64,000 nt of DNA. Origin: Marinobacter sp. es.042. Its GTDB lineage: Bacteria > Pseudomonadota > Gammaproteobacteria > Pseudomonadales > Oleiphilaceae. Shown here piece after piece: positions 55,387 through 64,000 of the stretch (within the stretch, counting starts at the first letter, position 1; each line of letters begins with the position of its first letter). Position numbers and translations under genes: made by a program. The DNA lies in the NCBI RefSeq assembly GCF_900188315.1, contig NZ_LT897781.1, forward strand, positions 2,418,001 through 2,482,000, read 5' to 3'. A model generated the notes under the pieces. The model saw only the letters and a program-made list of their open reading frames with translations. It ran no database searches and was not told where the DNA came from.

Positions 55387-56181
55387 CTACCGGGTATTTT
55401 CCCTCTCAAATTCGGATAGCATCTGCATCTCCCGAGCCTTGGCCAAGCGCATGAAGTTCCTGTTGGCTGCGGTAATGGCAACGCTTAGACCAAACCAACC
55501 GTTCAGGATCTGGCGGTGCAGCAGGTAATATTTCAGGAACTTCAGGGGAAACTCGGCAAACAGGCGGGGGCTGGAAATTCGCCGTCCCTTTGCGGCGATA
55601 AAGCGGGCCTGCTCCGTCGACAACTGGCAGTACTTGCGCTCCATCTGCTCCAGAGAAATCAGCGTGCGGTGCAACACATCGCCCTTTAAATCCACGACCC
55701 GGCCAGCCTTCACCTGCGGCCGGTCATTGTTGCTGTCTTTTTCGGGCTCAATCACTGCCTTGTTACGATTGTAGAGCCTGAGAATCTTCTTCGATTTATC
55801 ATGGCGGAACGGATGCCGGGGATCCGGCTGGGACAGCACCCAGCGCATCCGGAATCCCGCAATGTCCGGGTCAATCGGCTTTGAAAACAGGTCCTGGATG
55901 TTGGCCACAAGCTCGTCCGACAGCACCTCATCCGCATCCAGGTCCAGCACCCAGTCATTACGACAAAGGCTTGCGGCAAAGGCTTTCTGGCAGGCAAATC
56001 CCTGCCAGTCGTTATGAACAAAACGGGCACCCGCCGCGTCAACAATGTCACGGGTTCGGTCAATACTTCCGGAATCGACTACGATAATCTCATCAACCCA
56101 GTCGGAAACCTTTGCGAGGGATTCCGGCAATCGCAGTTCTTCATCCTGGGTGATGTAATAAACGGATAACGGTAGCTTCAT
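55387..56181 (-). CDS. Glycosyltransferase family 2, WaaE/KdtX-like
   Basis: GT-A enzyme of 264 residues. The nucleotide-binding start SVYYITQDEELRLPESLA, VDSGSIDRTRDI near 35 and the DxD-type WVLDLDADEVL near 76 resemble WaaE-type enzymes that modify inner-core heptose. ATG 56181 follows AGGA; the TTG one codon earlier is less likely. It is the only minus-strand gene in the 51.2-60.6 kb run and is paralogous to the C-terminal domain of the fusion protein at 58630-60639. Confidence 0.88.
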   Translation of the reverse strand: MKLPLSVYYITQDEELRLPESLAKVSDWVDEIIVVDSGSIDRTRDIVDAAGARFVHNDWQGFACQKAFAASLCRNDWVLDLDADEVLSDELVANIQDLFSKPIDPDIAGFRMRWVLSQPDPRHPFRHDKSKKILRLYNRNKAVIEPEKDSNNDRPQVKAGRVVDLKGDVLHRTLISLEQMERKYCQLSTEQARFIAAKGRRISSPRLFAEFPLKFLKYYLLHRQILNGWFGLSVAITAANRNFMRLAKAREMQMLSEFERENTR

Positions 56182-56312
56182 CAAAATTCCTGGTATCGGG
56201 CAATCAGTTTACGGACTGGTCAAAACAATATCATGGTTGCCTTATGATAAGATGGCGCGCCTGATTTTGATGTTTTTCTTGGCATTCTTTAACTCAAGCC
56301 CGGAGTGTACAG

Positions 56313-57734
56313 ATGATTCACCCCGTCATTATGGCTGGCGGTACCGGCTCACGCCTTTGGCCGATGTCGCGTCAGCTGAATCCGAAGCAGTTCCTGAAAC
56401 TGACCAACGGCCCCCTGTCGATGTTGCAGGCCACCGTTGCGCGGCTTGAGGGCATGGACGCAGCAAACCCTCTTCTGATCTGCAACGAGGAACACCGGTT
56501 CCTGGCTGCGGAACAGATGCGGCAATCCGGCCACGAGGATACGCGGATCATTCTGGAGCCCTGTGGCCGGAATACGGCGCCGGCGATTGCCTTGGCAGCG
56601 CTGCAGCTGACAGAGGCTGCAGAAAGCGGTGCCGATGATCCCCTGATGCTGGTGCTGGCAGCCGACCACCTGATCAAGGACGTAACCGCCTTTCAGGAAG
56701 GGGTGAAGAAAGCCATTCCGCTGGCGCGGGAAGGGAAACTGGTCACCTTCGGCATTGTCCCGAACCATCCTGAAACTGGCTACGGCTACATTCATCGTGG
56801 CACCGAGCTGGGCCCTGACAGCTACCTGGTGGACAAGTTTGTCGAAAAGCCGGACCAGGCGACCGCCAATGGTTACCTCGATTCGGGAGAGTACCTCTGG
56901 AACAGCGGAATGTTCCTGTTTGGTGCCCGTCAGTACCTCGAGGAGCTGGAAGCCCATCGCCCGGATATCCTGGCCGCGTGCCTTGCCGCCATCGCAGACA
57001 CCGCCGATGACCTGCACTTCACGCGAATCAATGCCGAACGCTTCGCCGAATGCCCGTCAGACTCGGTGGACTACGCCGTCATGGAGAAGACCGACAAGGC
57101 CGCCGTGGTTTCCCTGGATGCCGGCTGGAGCGATATTGGCTCCTGGTCCGCGCTATGGGAAGTCAGTGACAAGGACGCGGACGGCAACAGCCTGACCGGC
57201 GACGTGATTACCCATAACACCGCCAACACGCTGATCCGTGCCGATAGCCGGCTGGTGGCCACCGTTGGTGTGGACAACCTGGTGGTTATCGAAACCAAGG
57301 ATGCCCTGCTGGTCGCCCATAAAGACAGTGTTCAGGACGTCAAAACCGTGGTGGAACGGATCAAAACCGATGGCCGCCACGAACACATGAACCATCGGGA
57401 AGTCTACCGGCCCTGGGGCGTCTACGATTCCATCGACAACGGTGCCCGCTATCAGGTCAAACGCATCACTGTGAAACCCGGCGCCAAGCTCTCCGTGCAG
57501 ATGCATCATCATCGCGCCGAGCACTGGATCGTGGTAAGCGGCACGGCCCGGGTCACCAACGGCGAGAAAACCTACCTGGTCACCGAGAACCAGTCCACCT
57601 ACATTCCGGTTGGTCAGGTGCACTCGTTGGAGAATCCGGGCGTCATCGACCTGGAACTGATCGAAGTTCAGTCCGGCTCTTACCTGGGTGAAGACGACAT
57701 TGTTCGTTATGAGGATCGGTACGGTCGGAAATGA
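56313..57734 (+). CDS. manC: Mannose-1-phosphate guanylyltransferase / mannose-6-phosphate isomerase
   Basis: Bifunctional enzyme supplying GDP-mannose. The 473-residue protein has the pyrophosphorylase signature [14 protein letters not shown] near residue 7, FVEKPD near 174 and the C-terminal cupin isomerase domain (RPWGVYDSI near 366, [10 protein letters not shown] metal site near 394). Its presence implies mannose or a GDP-mannose-derived sugar (rhamnose, fucose) in the surface glycan. The next acyltransferase overlaps its stop (ATGA). Confidence 0.96.
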   Translation: MIHPVIMAGGTGSRLWPMSRQLNPKQFLKLTNGPLSMLQATVARLEGMDAANPLLICNEEHRFLAAEQMRQSGHEDTRIILEPCGRNTAPAIALAALQLTEAAESGADDPLMLVLAADHLIKDVTAFQEGVKKAIPLAREGKLVTFGIVPNHPETGYGYIHRGTELGPDSYLVDKFVEKPDQATANGYLDSGEYLWNSGMFLFGARQYLEELEAHRPDILAACLAAIADTADDLHFTRINAERFAECPSDSVDYAVMEKTDKAAVVSLDAGWSDIGSWSALWEVSDKDADGNSLTGDVITHNTANTLIRADSRLVATVGVDNLVVIETKDALLVAHKDSVQDVKTVVERIKTDGRHEHMNHREVYRPWGVYDSIDNGARYQVKRITVKPGAKLSVQMHHHRAEHWIVVSGTARVTNGEKTYLVTENQSTYIPVGQVHSLENPGVIDLELIEVQSGSYLGEDDIVRYEDRYGRK

Positions 57735-58636
57735 GCAAGCTCAAGTATTTCATCATCGCCGGGCTGCTCAGGATTGCCGGCTGGCTATCCCTTGCCGGTG
57801 CCCAGAGGGTAGGTCGTTTCGTCGGTTATCTGGTATGGCGATTGCCCACCAAGTCTCGCCAGGTAACCGACATTAACCTGTCCATTTGCCTCCCCGAACT
57901 TTCAGACACCGAACGCGCGGCTATGTCAAAGAGATCCCTGGCCCAGACCGGCATGACCATGCTCGAGGTGCCCTTGATGTGGGAGTGGCCGGTGGAGAAA
58001 TGCCTTGGCCTGATCCGGGAAACCGAAGGCCTGGATCTTATCGACGAGGCCATGGCCGGCGACAAAGGCCTGATTCTCCTGGCGCCGCACCTCGGTAACT
58101 GGGAGCTGGCCGGGTTGTTCTTTTCCTCACGCTACAAGATGGCAGCACTCTATAGTCCGCCGAATATGCCCGAGTTCGAGGACTACATGATCAAGGTACG
58201 CGGGCGACTTGGCTCGGAGCTGGTCCGGGGCGACCGCCGCGGCCTGGCCAGGCTCGCCTCGATTCTTCGGGAAGGCGGGGTTGCCGGAATCCTGCCGGAC
58301 CAGTCGCCCCGCGGAAAGGGCAACGCCTTTGCGCCTTTCTTCGGCATGGAAGTGAAAACCATGACCCTCGTATCCAAGCTGATTCAGCGCACCGGTGCCA
58401 ACGTGCTGATTACTTATGCCGAGCGCCTGCCCGACGCTTCCGGGTTCCGGATCGTTGTACGTGAGACCGGCCCGGGCCTCGGTGACAAGGATCCTGTTGC
58501 CGCGACCAGTGCCATGAATCAGGCGATTGAGCAATGCGTGCGAGAGATCCCCGAGCAGTATCAGTGGGAGTACAAACGCATGCGCCATCGGCCACCCGGC
58601 GAAATCAACCCCTATAACCCGGACCGAGTATGTTGA
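57731..58636 (+). CDS. Second LpxL-type (lysophospholipid) acyltransferase
   Basis: Inner-membrane acyltransferase of 301 residues with N-terminal hydrophobic segment near 5-22, the catalytic HX4E motif in [12 protein letters not shown] near 119, [18 protein letters not shown] near 190 and [12 protein letters not shown] near the end. It is only distantly like the 51209-52156 enzyme, with Glu rather than Asp in the catalytic motif. Flanked by manC and the ligase fusion with overlapping codons on both sides. Likely secondary acylation of lipid A, but another acceptor is possible. Confidence 0.87.
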   Translation: MSKLKYFIIAGLLRIAGWLSLAGAQRVGRFVGYLVWRLPTKSRQVTDINLSICLPELSDTERAAMSKRSLAQTGMTMLEVPLMWEWPVEKCLGLIRETEGLDLIDEAMAGDKGLILLAPHLGNWELAGLFFSSRYKMAALYSPPNMPEFEDYMIKVRGRLGSELVRGDRRGLARLASILREGGVAGILPDQSPRGKGNAFAPFFGMEVKTMTLVSKLIQRTGANVLITYAERLPDASGFRIVVRETGPGLGDKDPVAATSAMNQAIEQCVREIPEQYQWEYKRMRHRPPGEINPYNPDRVC

Positions 58637-60639
58637 ACCCCAGACTGGCCTTCCATGCACTGCTGATCACCGGGCTCGGCGGCGCACTCCTGTCCTCAAG
58701 CATCCTGGCCGGCGCGACTCTCTTGCTTGCGATTGCCGGAATGGTGCTCAGTGCCCGCAAATCTTTGTATAAAGACGGCTGGGACAAACCCAAAGAGCTC
58801 AGGCTGCTTCACTTTTCCTTCTGGTTCTTCGTGCTGGTGAGTTTTCTGTCCTGGGCCCTTGAAGGGTTTGATTATGAGGGTGGAAAAACCCTTGGCACGC
58901 ACGCCCGGTTCATCCTGTTCTGGCCCCTGATTGTTGCCATCAGCTATGCACGGATTGGCGCCCGCACGACTTTCGCCGCCATCGGACTGATGGCCGTGTC
59001 TGTCATCGGGATTTTTCTGGTGACCATTGCTGCCCGCCAGGGCGCGCTTGGTCAGGTCTTGAATTCCCGTTTTGGCGGTGGAATCAACCCTATCAGCTTT
59101 GGCAATCTCGCCCTGCTGGGGGGCATGTTGACGATCGTCGCTGCCATGTTTTTTGTCCGGGAAAAGCGGGGGGGCCTAGCGGTACTCTTTTTTATCGGTG
59201 GAACGGCGGCCGTTCTCATTTCCATGTTATCGGAAACCCGCAGCAATCTGGTAGCTCTACCCTTCCTTCTGGTTGCGCTGCTACCACTACTCGGTAAAAG
59301 ACTTCGAATTGCCGGATTGATTGTTGTGCCAATGCTCGTCGCCGGCGCGATTGTCACCAGCGACCGCATGTCCAGCTCGCTCAATGGATTGCTGCATGAT
59401 GGCCAACTGGACTCCGGCATGGAAATCCGCCTGGAAGTCTGGGGGCAGGCGCTGAACATGCTCAGAGAAAGCCCCTGGTCGGGCGCTGGCCTTGGCGGCT
59501 ACACCCACCGCATAGAATCGGAAGTTGCCGCGGGCAATCTGCCAGGGCATTTCCTGGACTGTTGCACGGGGCATGCGCATAACGATCTGCTGAACAATGC
59601 CGCAACCAGCGGTATTCCCGGCATTCTCAGCTGGGCCCTGCTTATTTTCATTCCGCTGGCCATCTTTGGCAGAAACCTGTCCAGCCGCCACGCAGCCACG
59701 GCGCACCTTGCGGCGGCTGGCTGCATGGTATCCCTTGGATACTTTTTCTTTGGCCTGACCGAAGCCACCTTCAATCGAACTTTGTTCCTAACCTTCTACC
59801 TGCTGGCTGTTAGCTCCATCGCCTCGGTTATGTTTACAGAGTTGAGTGCGTCCTATGTTCGAAACAGGGCCCGCAAGGTGTCTGCCACTATCATCACGAA
59901 AAACGAAGAAGACCACATCACCGACTGCTTGAAGTCCGCAAGGCTGGTTGCCGACGAAATTATCGTTCTGGATAGCGGCAGTACTGACAGAACGGTGGAA
60001 CTGGCCAGAGAGCTGGCAGATGTTGTCGAAGTCACAGACTGGCCTGGCTTTGGCATCCAGAAACAGCGAGCTCTCGAGAAAGCGACAGGAGAGTGGGTGC
60101 TGTCACTGGATGCCGATGAGCGTGTCACACCGGAGCTGGCAAGGGAGATCAACGATCACCTGGCAGATCCCGACGCGGACGCCTACAAGCTTCCCTGGGC
60201 CGTAACAATTTACGGCAGCCGCCTGGATTTCGGGCGCAGCGGCCGAGCCCCGCTCCGGCTGTTCCGTCGCGAGGGAGTAAGCTTTTCGGACGCCCTCGTA
60301 CACGAGCGGATACTGATTCCGTCCGGACGCAAGATCAAAACCCTAAGGGGCCGCCTGACACACTATACACACAGGGATTTCGGCCACTCGCTGGAAAAAA
60401 GCGCCAAGTACGCCTGGCTTGGCTCACTGGAGAAACATCGCAAAGGCAAAAAGACCCGCACCATGTTCTACCCCACTCTGCGGGGCCTGATGACGTTCGT
60501 TCAGGTGTACTTTATCCGGTTCGGGTTTCTGGACGGTGCTGTGGGCTATCTTACCGCTGTGACTTACGCACAGGTAACGTTCAACAAATATGCAGGGTTA
60601 TGGACTCTGGACCGGCCGGCCCGCTTTGAAAAGTCGTGA
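58630..60639 (+). CDS. Fusion of O-antigen ligase (Wzy/WaaL type) with a C-terminal family 2 glycosyltransferase
   Basis: 669 residues in two parts. Residues 1 to about 405 form a polytopic membrane protein with ten or more helices, SETRSNLVALP near 200 and a large periplasmic loop containing GAGLGGY and HAHND (His315 and His317), the features of O-antigen ligases. From about 416 a complete cytoplasmic GT-A domain follows: ATIITKNEEDHITDCL, LDSGSTDRT, and the DxD-type LSLDADERV near 493, resembling WaaE-type transferases. The reading frame is continuous. It overlaps the upstream stop, and its end overlaps a convergent gene by 42 nt. Confidence 0.9.
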   Translation: MLNPRLAFHALLITGLGGALLSSSILAGATLLLAIAGMVLSARKSLYKDGWDKPKELRLLHFSFWFFVLVSFLSWALEGFDYEGGKTLGTHARFILFWPLIVAISYARIGARTTFAAIGLMAVSVIGIFLVTIAARQGALGQVLNSRFGGGINPISFGNLALLGGMLTIVAAMFFVREKRGGLAVLFFIGGTAAVLISMLSETRSNLVALPFLLVALLPLLGKRLRIAGLIVVPMLVAGAIVTSDRMSSSLNGLLHDGQLDSGMEIRLEVWGQALNMLRESPWSGAGLGGYTHRIESEVAAGNLPGHFLDCCTGHAHNDLLNNAATSGIPGILSWALLIFIPLAIFGRNLSSRHAATAHLAAAGCMVSLGYFFFGLTEATFNRTLFLTFYLLAVSSIASVMFTELSASYVRNRARKVSATIITKNEEDHITDCLKSARLVADEIIVLDSGSTDRTVELARELADVVEVTDWPGFGIQKQRALEKATGEWVLSLDADERVTPELAREINDHLADPDADAYKLPWAVTIYGSRLDFGRSGRAPLRLFRREGVSFSDALVHERILIPSGRKIKTLRGRLTHYTHRDFGHSLEKSAKYAWLGSLEKHRKGKKTRTMFYPTLRGLMTFVQVYFIRFGFLDGAVGYLTAVTYAQVTFNKYAGLWTLDRPARFEKS

Positions 60640-61710
60640 CCCCCGAAGGAGCGTCGTTTCCACGCCGACGCTTCTGAACATACGCCTTATTTCGTCATAG
60701 TAAGGGAGCCGGGCGCCAAGAGCGGCATCATCGATCTGGAACACCTGAATTTCCGGGAATATCTTTTTCAAGGTAAACAGAGCGGTTGAAGCAAAGCTGT
60801 AGAAAGCGAGATAGATTTCCCCGGACAGAGCCACTTCGACCTCGATCGGACGACCGGCCTGCCGTATCTCGAGCGGAAATTCCGCCAGCAAAGCCTCCAA
60901 CTCTTCCCTGCTTTCCTTTCGGTGCATAAAGTACACCACGCGGCTATCAGGATGACGCTCCACCACGTGCTGGATTTGCAGTTTCAATTGCTGAAGCCGA
61001 TCCTCACCACCAAAGGGTTGGCCAAGGAACCCGACCATGGCCGTCTGACTATTGTCACGGGGCGTTTTTTTGAAAGTTTTACGAAACACCGGGAAATCGT
61101 GAACACGCACCTGGACAAGCTCGGAGTTCGGTAACGGAAAGAAGGTGAAGAATGCGATCACCTCCGGAACAACACGATGGATCCTGATCCCCATGGTTCG
61201 CAAAAGTCGCTTCTTGGCCGGTGAAATCCGGGAGGCGATGCCCTCGTCGTGAATGGCATGGTAATAGGTTACTGTTGCCAGGCCGTCATCCACGAAAATC
61301 AGCTGTTCGCAGTCGAATCCCCGATAAAACACTTCGTGAATCCAGCTGGATTTGTTTCCGATAAACAACCTCTCAATAGTTCGCTTTGAGAGACTCCTGG
61401 CAACTGACCCCAGACGAAGGTAGAAGGAACTCTTTTTAAGATAGATGGTTTCGATGCCCTGCCAGCCCAACGCCTCTGCCAGGAAAGCCATTTGTCCCTC
61501 GGTCTCGCGGTTATCAGGTCTAGCAATGATGAGCAGTGTTTTTTCGGAGCTGCAGCCATAGTGGTAACGAGCCTCGGAGCAACTGATCAGTTGCAGGGGC
61601 GTGCTCGCAACAAAGACATTGATTGGGCTTGCGGCGCTGATCAAATCATTCGTTTCCTGGTCGGGATCTTCGCTTGGTCTATCCTGAGCTTTCAGGTGCC
61701 ATGCGTGCAA
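60598..61710 (-). CDS. Putative GT52/polysialyltransferase-like glycosyltransferase
   Basis: About 370 residues, no membrane helix. INVFVASTPLQLISCSEARYH, near residue 30, VDDGLATVTYYH near 140, VVYFMHRKE near 260 and LAFYSFASTALFTLK near 302 are arranged as in GT52 sialyltransferase-like GT-B enzymes, where the loops contact a CMP-activated donor. Similarity is judged by eye and the donor is not proven. The start is unclear: TTG 61710 overlaps the preceding gene, while TTG 61644 gives a better N-terminus with AGGA 10 nt upstream. Its last 42 nt overlap the convergent ligase fusion. Confidence 0.6.
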   Translation of the reverse strand: MHAWHLKAQDRPSEDPDQETNDLISAASPINVFVASTPLQLISCSEARYHYGCSSEKTLLIIARPDNRETEGQMAFLAEALGWQGIETIYLKKSSFYLRLGSVARSLSKRTIERLFIGNKSSWIHEVFYRGFDCEQLIFVDDGLATVTYYHAIHDEGIASRISPAKKRLLRTMGIRIHRVVPEVIAFFTFFPLPNSELVQVRVHDFPVFRKTFKKTPRDNSQTAMVGFLGQPFGGEDRLQQLKLQIQHVVERHPDSRVVYFMHRKESREELEALLAEFPLEIRQAGRPIEVEVALSGEIYLAFYSFASTALFTLKKIFPEIQVFQIDDAALGARLPYYDEIRRMFRSVGVETTLLRGSRLFKAGRPVQSP

Positions 61711-62758
61711 GTTCCTTCCGCAACCGGCGCCGGACTTTCAGTTTGCGTAACAGGTTTATCGGCTTTGGCTTGAGTTGGCTACGCTTGTTGATCAGGAAAT
61801 CCTCAACCGCATCAAGAACCCGCTTGCTGGAACGACCATCCCGGAAACTGTGCAACTGGTCGCAAAGAGCGCGCGTTTCTTTCATCAGCGGATCGGGATA
61901 CTGCACCGCCTCTTCCAGAGCTTTCTCAACGCTCGCCACTTCCTGGACATCGATCAGATAGGGCCCAGGCATTTTGGTTCTGAACGTGACCACCGGGCGA
62001 TCCAGGAACATGAACTCAAACATGATGGACGAAGTATCGCAAAGCATCACATCCGCCTCAGGAAGCAGGGGCAACAAATCCTCATCGCTTTCGACAAAGC
62101 GAAGGTTCTCGCCGCTCAGATTGCGATACTGATCCACAACCGCCGGATCCATCTTCGGATGAAGCGTTACAATGAACTTCCAGCGACCACTTCTGGAGAG
62201 CTCGCCGATCTTCTCCACCAGATCCGGAGCTGACGTAACGGACCGGCTGAACGTTGAAGCGTAAAAAACAACCGGCAACTCATTTTCCAGGCGGTTTCGC
62301 TTCCCGATTTCATTCCGCGACAGCAATGGATCGAGCTTGGGCCAGCCTGTGTGAGCAACCCCGAAATGCTGGTATTGCTCGGCCAGTTCACGGAACTTTT
62401 CCGTGTCTTTAAGGGCATGCGTACAGTAAAGATCAAACCATCCCCGAATTCGGTAATGGTCACTTTCATCTTCGCTGCTATGACCCCGTTTGTTGCGCGC
62501 CATGCCATGGAATACTTCAACCTTGATTCCGGGAAAAAAGTAGGGCACCCAGTCACCGGGGACGAAGGTCGCGTCCGCGTTGTAGTCCATGACCTCTTTA
62601 ACGGAAACTAGACAGCGCTCATCGGGCTGAAGTGGAGCCGTTGAGCACCCGGCTATGAACCAGGCAGCCTCATCGCCCCGGCGCCGAATCTCTTCCTGCA
62701 GTGGTCGCAGTATTGAATAGGAATAGGGTTGGTTTACAAAAAACAGGTACCGCCGCAT
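61679..62758 (-). CDS. CDP-glycerol glycerophosphotransferase family protein (TagF/TagB-like)
   Basis: 359 residues. VEVFHGMARNKRG near 80, VAHTGWPKLDPLL near 135, VTLHPKMDP near 198, LCDTSSIMFEFMFLDRPVVTF near 239 and the HSFRDGRSSKRVLDAV stretch near 306 follow the order of motifs of glycerol/ribitol-phosphate polymerases. It probably transfers glycerol-phosphate or a related polyol phosphate to a surface glycan. ATG abuts the upstream stop (TGAATG). The basic C-terminus could bind the membrane surface. Confidence 0.87.
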   Translation of the reverse strand: MRRYLFFVNQPYSYSILRPLQEEIRRRGDEAAWFIAGCSTAPLQPDERCLVSVKEVMDYNADATFVPGDWVPYFFPGIKVEVFHGMARNKRGHSSEDESDHYRIRGWFDLYCTHALKDTEKFRELAEQYQHFGVAHTGWPKLDPLLSRNEIGKRNRLENELPVVFYASTFSRSVTSAPDLVEKIGELSRSGRWKFIVTLHPKMDPAVVDQYRNLSGENLRFVESDEDLLPLLPEADVMLCDTSSIMFEFMFLDRPVVTFRTKMPGPYLIDVQEVASVEKALEEAVQYPDPLMKETRALCDQLHSFRDGRSSKRVLDAVEDFLINKRSQLKPKPINLLRKLKVRRRLRKELARMAPESSG

Positions 62759-63877
62759 TCAAGCCCTACCCGTCAGCGATTTGTAGAGCTCACCCGTCTC
62801 AGTGACGGTCTGTGAGGTGTGAAAATGCCGGGCTATCCTTTGCCTCGAAGCCTGCCCAAGAGAGGCAGCCAGTTCACGATCGCGGTAAAGGCGCTCAATG
62901 GCCGCTGAAAGCTCAGGGGCATTTTTGGGTTCAACGACAATACCGCTGACGCCATCCTCCACCAGCTCCGGCATACCGCCAACCCTGGTCACTACCGGCG
63001 TTACTCCGTAGACCATCGCCTCGATAACCGCACGGGGCAGTCCTTCCCTTTCCTTCGAGGGCAGCACAAAGACATCACTGGCCGCCGCTATGGCCGGCGC
63101 ATCGTTGCGGTAACCCGTAAAGTGAATCCGTTCAGGGTGAGAGGTGGCAGCGGCCTGCGCCTGAATCTCTTCGTTATCAATGACGTCTCCCACCAGCAGC
63201 AAATGTATATCTACATCCTCAGGCAGCTTATCGATCGCTTCAATCAGGTCATCGAAGCCTTTTCTTGGGGTATTTCGCCCGGTGCAGCACACCACGAAGG
63301 CATCTTCCGGAACACCAAACTGTGTCAGGTCGGCCTTGGGCGATTGATACCAGTCCAGGTCGTGCCCTTTGTAGATTCTCTGAAGCTTCCGTTCAGGAAT
63401 GTGCATCCACAAAAACCGGAGGCTGGCCAGGTAATTCTTGATGGCATCGGCGACACAGACAATCTTGCTGACGCGAGGATGCAGGAAGGTAATCCAGGAT
63501 TCCGGATTGAGAAAACTGATGTTTCCGATCACACCACGATAGGCGACGATCTTGATATCCGTGCCCCGGGAAGCCCGTAATCCGCAGGCCAGGGCCCGGG
63601 GATTATAGGCATGAATGACCTCGTAGTTTTTCTTGGCCAGTTGCTGGCGGATGGACTCGGTGCCCTCTTTGTCAAAACGGTTCTTCAAGGCCATGGGGCA
63701 GGCAACCATGCCCTCGTCGACAAGACGCTGATAGTTCCGGCCCTTGGGGTTACACATGACGTCGACGTCGAACCCGGCCTTTCTGAGTCCGATAAAGAGT
63801 TCAGTCTCCGGACGATCACAGGCATCCGTAAGACAAAGTATCGACGGAAGCGATCCGCCCTGTTGTGGATTGGTCAA
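62759..63877 (-). CDS. Glycosyltransferase family 4
   Basis: GT-B enzyme of 372 residues. TTG 63877 overlaps the upstream stop (TTGA) and has AGGGG upstream, the same start arrangement as at 53196. Landmarks: VIHAYNPRALACGLRA near 89, CCTGRNTPRKGFDDLIEAID near 197 and the donor motif SKEREGLPRAVIEAMVYG near 279. First visible complete gene of the minus-strand glycan operon 60598-64000. Confidence 0.92.
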   Translation of the reverse strand: MTNPQQGGSLPSILCLTDACDRPETELFIGLRKAGFDVDVMCNPKGRNYQRLVDEGMVACPMALKNRFDKEGTESIRQQLAKKNYEVIHAYNPRALACGLRASRGTDIKIVAYRGVIGNISFLNPESWITFLHPRVSKIVCVADAIKNYLASLRFLWMHIPERKLQRIYKGHDLDWYQSPKADLTQFGVPEDAFVVCCTGRNTPRKGFDDLIEAIDKLPEDVDIHLLLVGDVIDNEEIQAQAAATSHPERIHFTGYRNDAPAIAAASDVFVLPSKEREGLPRAVIEAMVYGVTPVVTRVGGMPELVEDGVSGIVVEPKNAPELSAAIERLYRDRELAASLGQASRQRIARHFHTSQTVTETGELYKSLTGRA

Positions 63878-64000
63878 GTGGCCATTCCCCTGTTGTATCC
63901 GTTCATGAAATAACTCCAGGCTTTTGCCCGTGCGTCTTCTCCGGCCACCTTTACCAGCGACCGCGAGAAGCGATCAAGATTGGCCTCTTTCCAGCGCGCC
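63874..64000 (-). CDS. C-terminal end of an unidentified protein (cut by window edge)
   Basis: An open frame enters from the right edge and ends at TGA 63874-63876, overlapping the start of the next gene. The visible 41 residues include RWKEANLDRFSRSL and EDARAKAWSYFMNGY and end in GMAT. They are charged and not membrane-spanning; I do not recognise the family. The overlap makes it part of the same operon. Confidence 0.65.
   Translation of the reverse strand, partial: ARWKEANLDRFSRSLVKVAGEDARAKAWSYFMNGYNRGMAT

Overview
This window reads as chromosomal DNA of a gammaproteobacterium close to Marinobacter (Pseudomonadales/Alteromonadales type). The assignment rests on protein character and gene order: pilMNOPQ-aroK-aroB-damX-gltB-gltD-hemE, argS-SPOR protein-hslV-hslU, ptsP-rppH-HAD hydrolase, and nrdR-ribD-ribBX-ribH-nusB-thiL are all arranged as in Pseudomonas-like genomes. 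No tRNA, rRNA, insertion sequence, prophage or CRISPR array was found. Most of the window is dense housekeeping sequence.

Layout. 1-4310 (minus): riboflavin/thiamine operon nrdR-ribD-ribBX-ribH-nusB-thiL (thiL cut by the window edge). 4388-9077: glyA (minus) divergent from ettA-radA (plus). 9142-18686 (minus): a PilZ protein, hemE, glutamate synthase gltD/gltB and a DamX-like SPOR protein carrying 26 perfect copies of a hexanucleotide repeat. 18742-25450 (minus): aroB, aroK and the type IV pilus alignment/secretin operon pilMNOPQ, divergent from the penicillin-binding protein mrcA. 28240-38138: malic enzyme, rpmE, priA, argS, an FtsN-like SPOR protein, hslVU behind a probable heat-shock promoter, and a patatin-like protein whose nucleophile serine looks replaced. 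38261-48010 (mostly minus): ptsP, rppH, a HAD hydrolase, rlmI, gcvH, cpdA, a DUF1249 protein, nudF and thiC, the last preceded by a TPP riboswitch. 48403-64000: tolC, then an envelope polysaccharide region with waaA, two LpxL-type acyltransferases, an ELM1-family protein, four stand-alone sugar transferases, manC, an O-antigen-ligase/GT2 fusion, a sialyltransferase-like GT-B protein and a CDP-glycerol glycerophosphotransferase-type enzyme.

The least ordinary feature is a family of three intergenic elements (5872-5975, 9678-9784, 43265-43363). Each has perfect 23-27 bp inverted arms that differ almost completely between copies. The arms enclose a 52-53 nt core with two small hairpins whose loops carry a CANGGANG-type motif, the kind bound by CsrA/RsmA, and stem bases covary between copies. 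Two further hairpins between convergent genes (36854-36880 and 41955-41984) share a stem sequence. Other notable points are a RibBX protein with a degenerate GTP cyclohydrolase II domain in an operon lacking ribE, the ligase-transferase fusion, and non-ATG starts supported by good Shine-Dalgarno sites.
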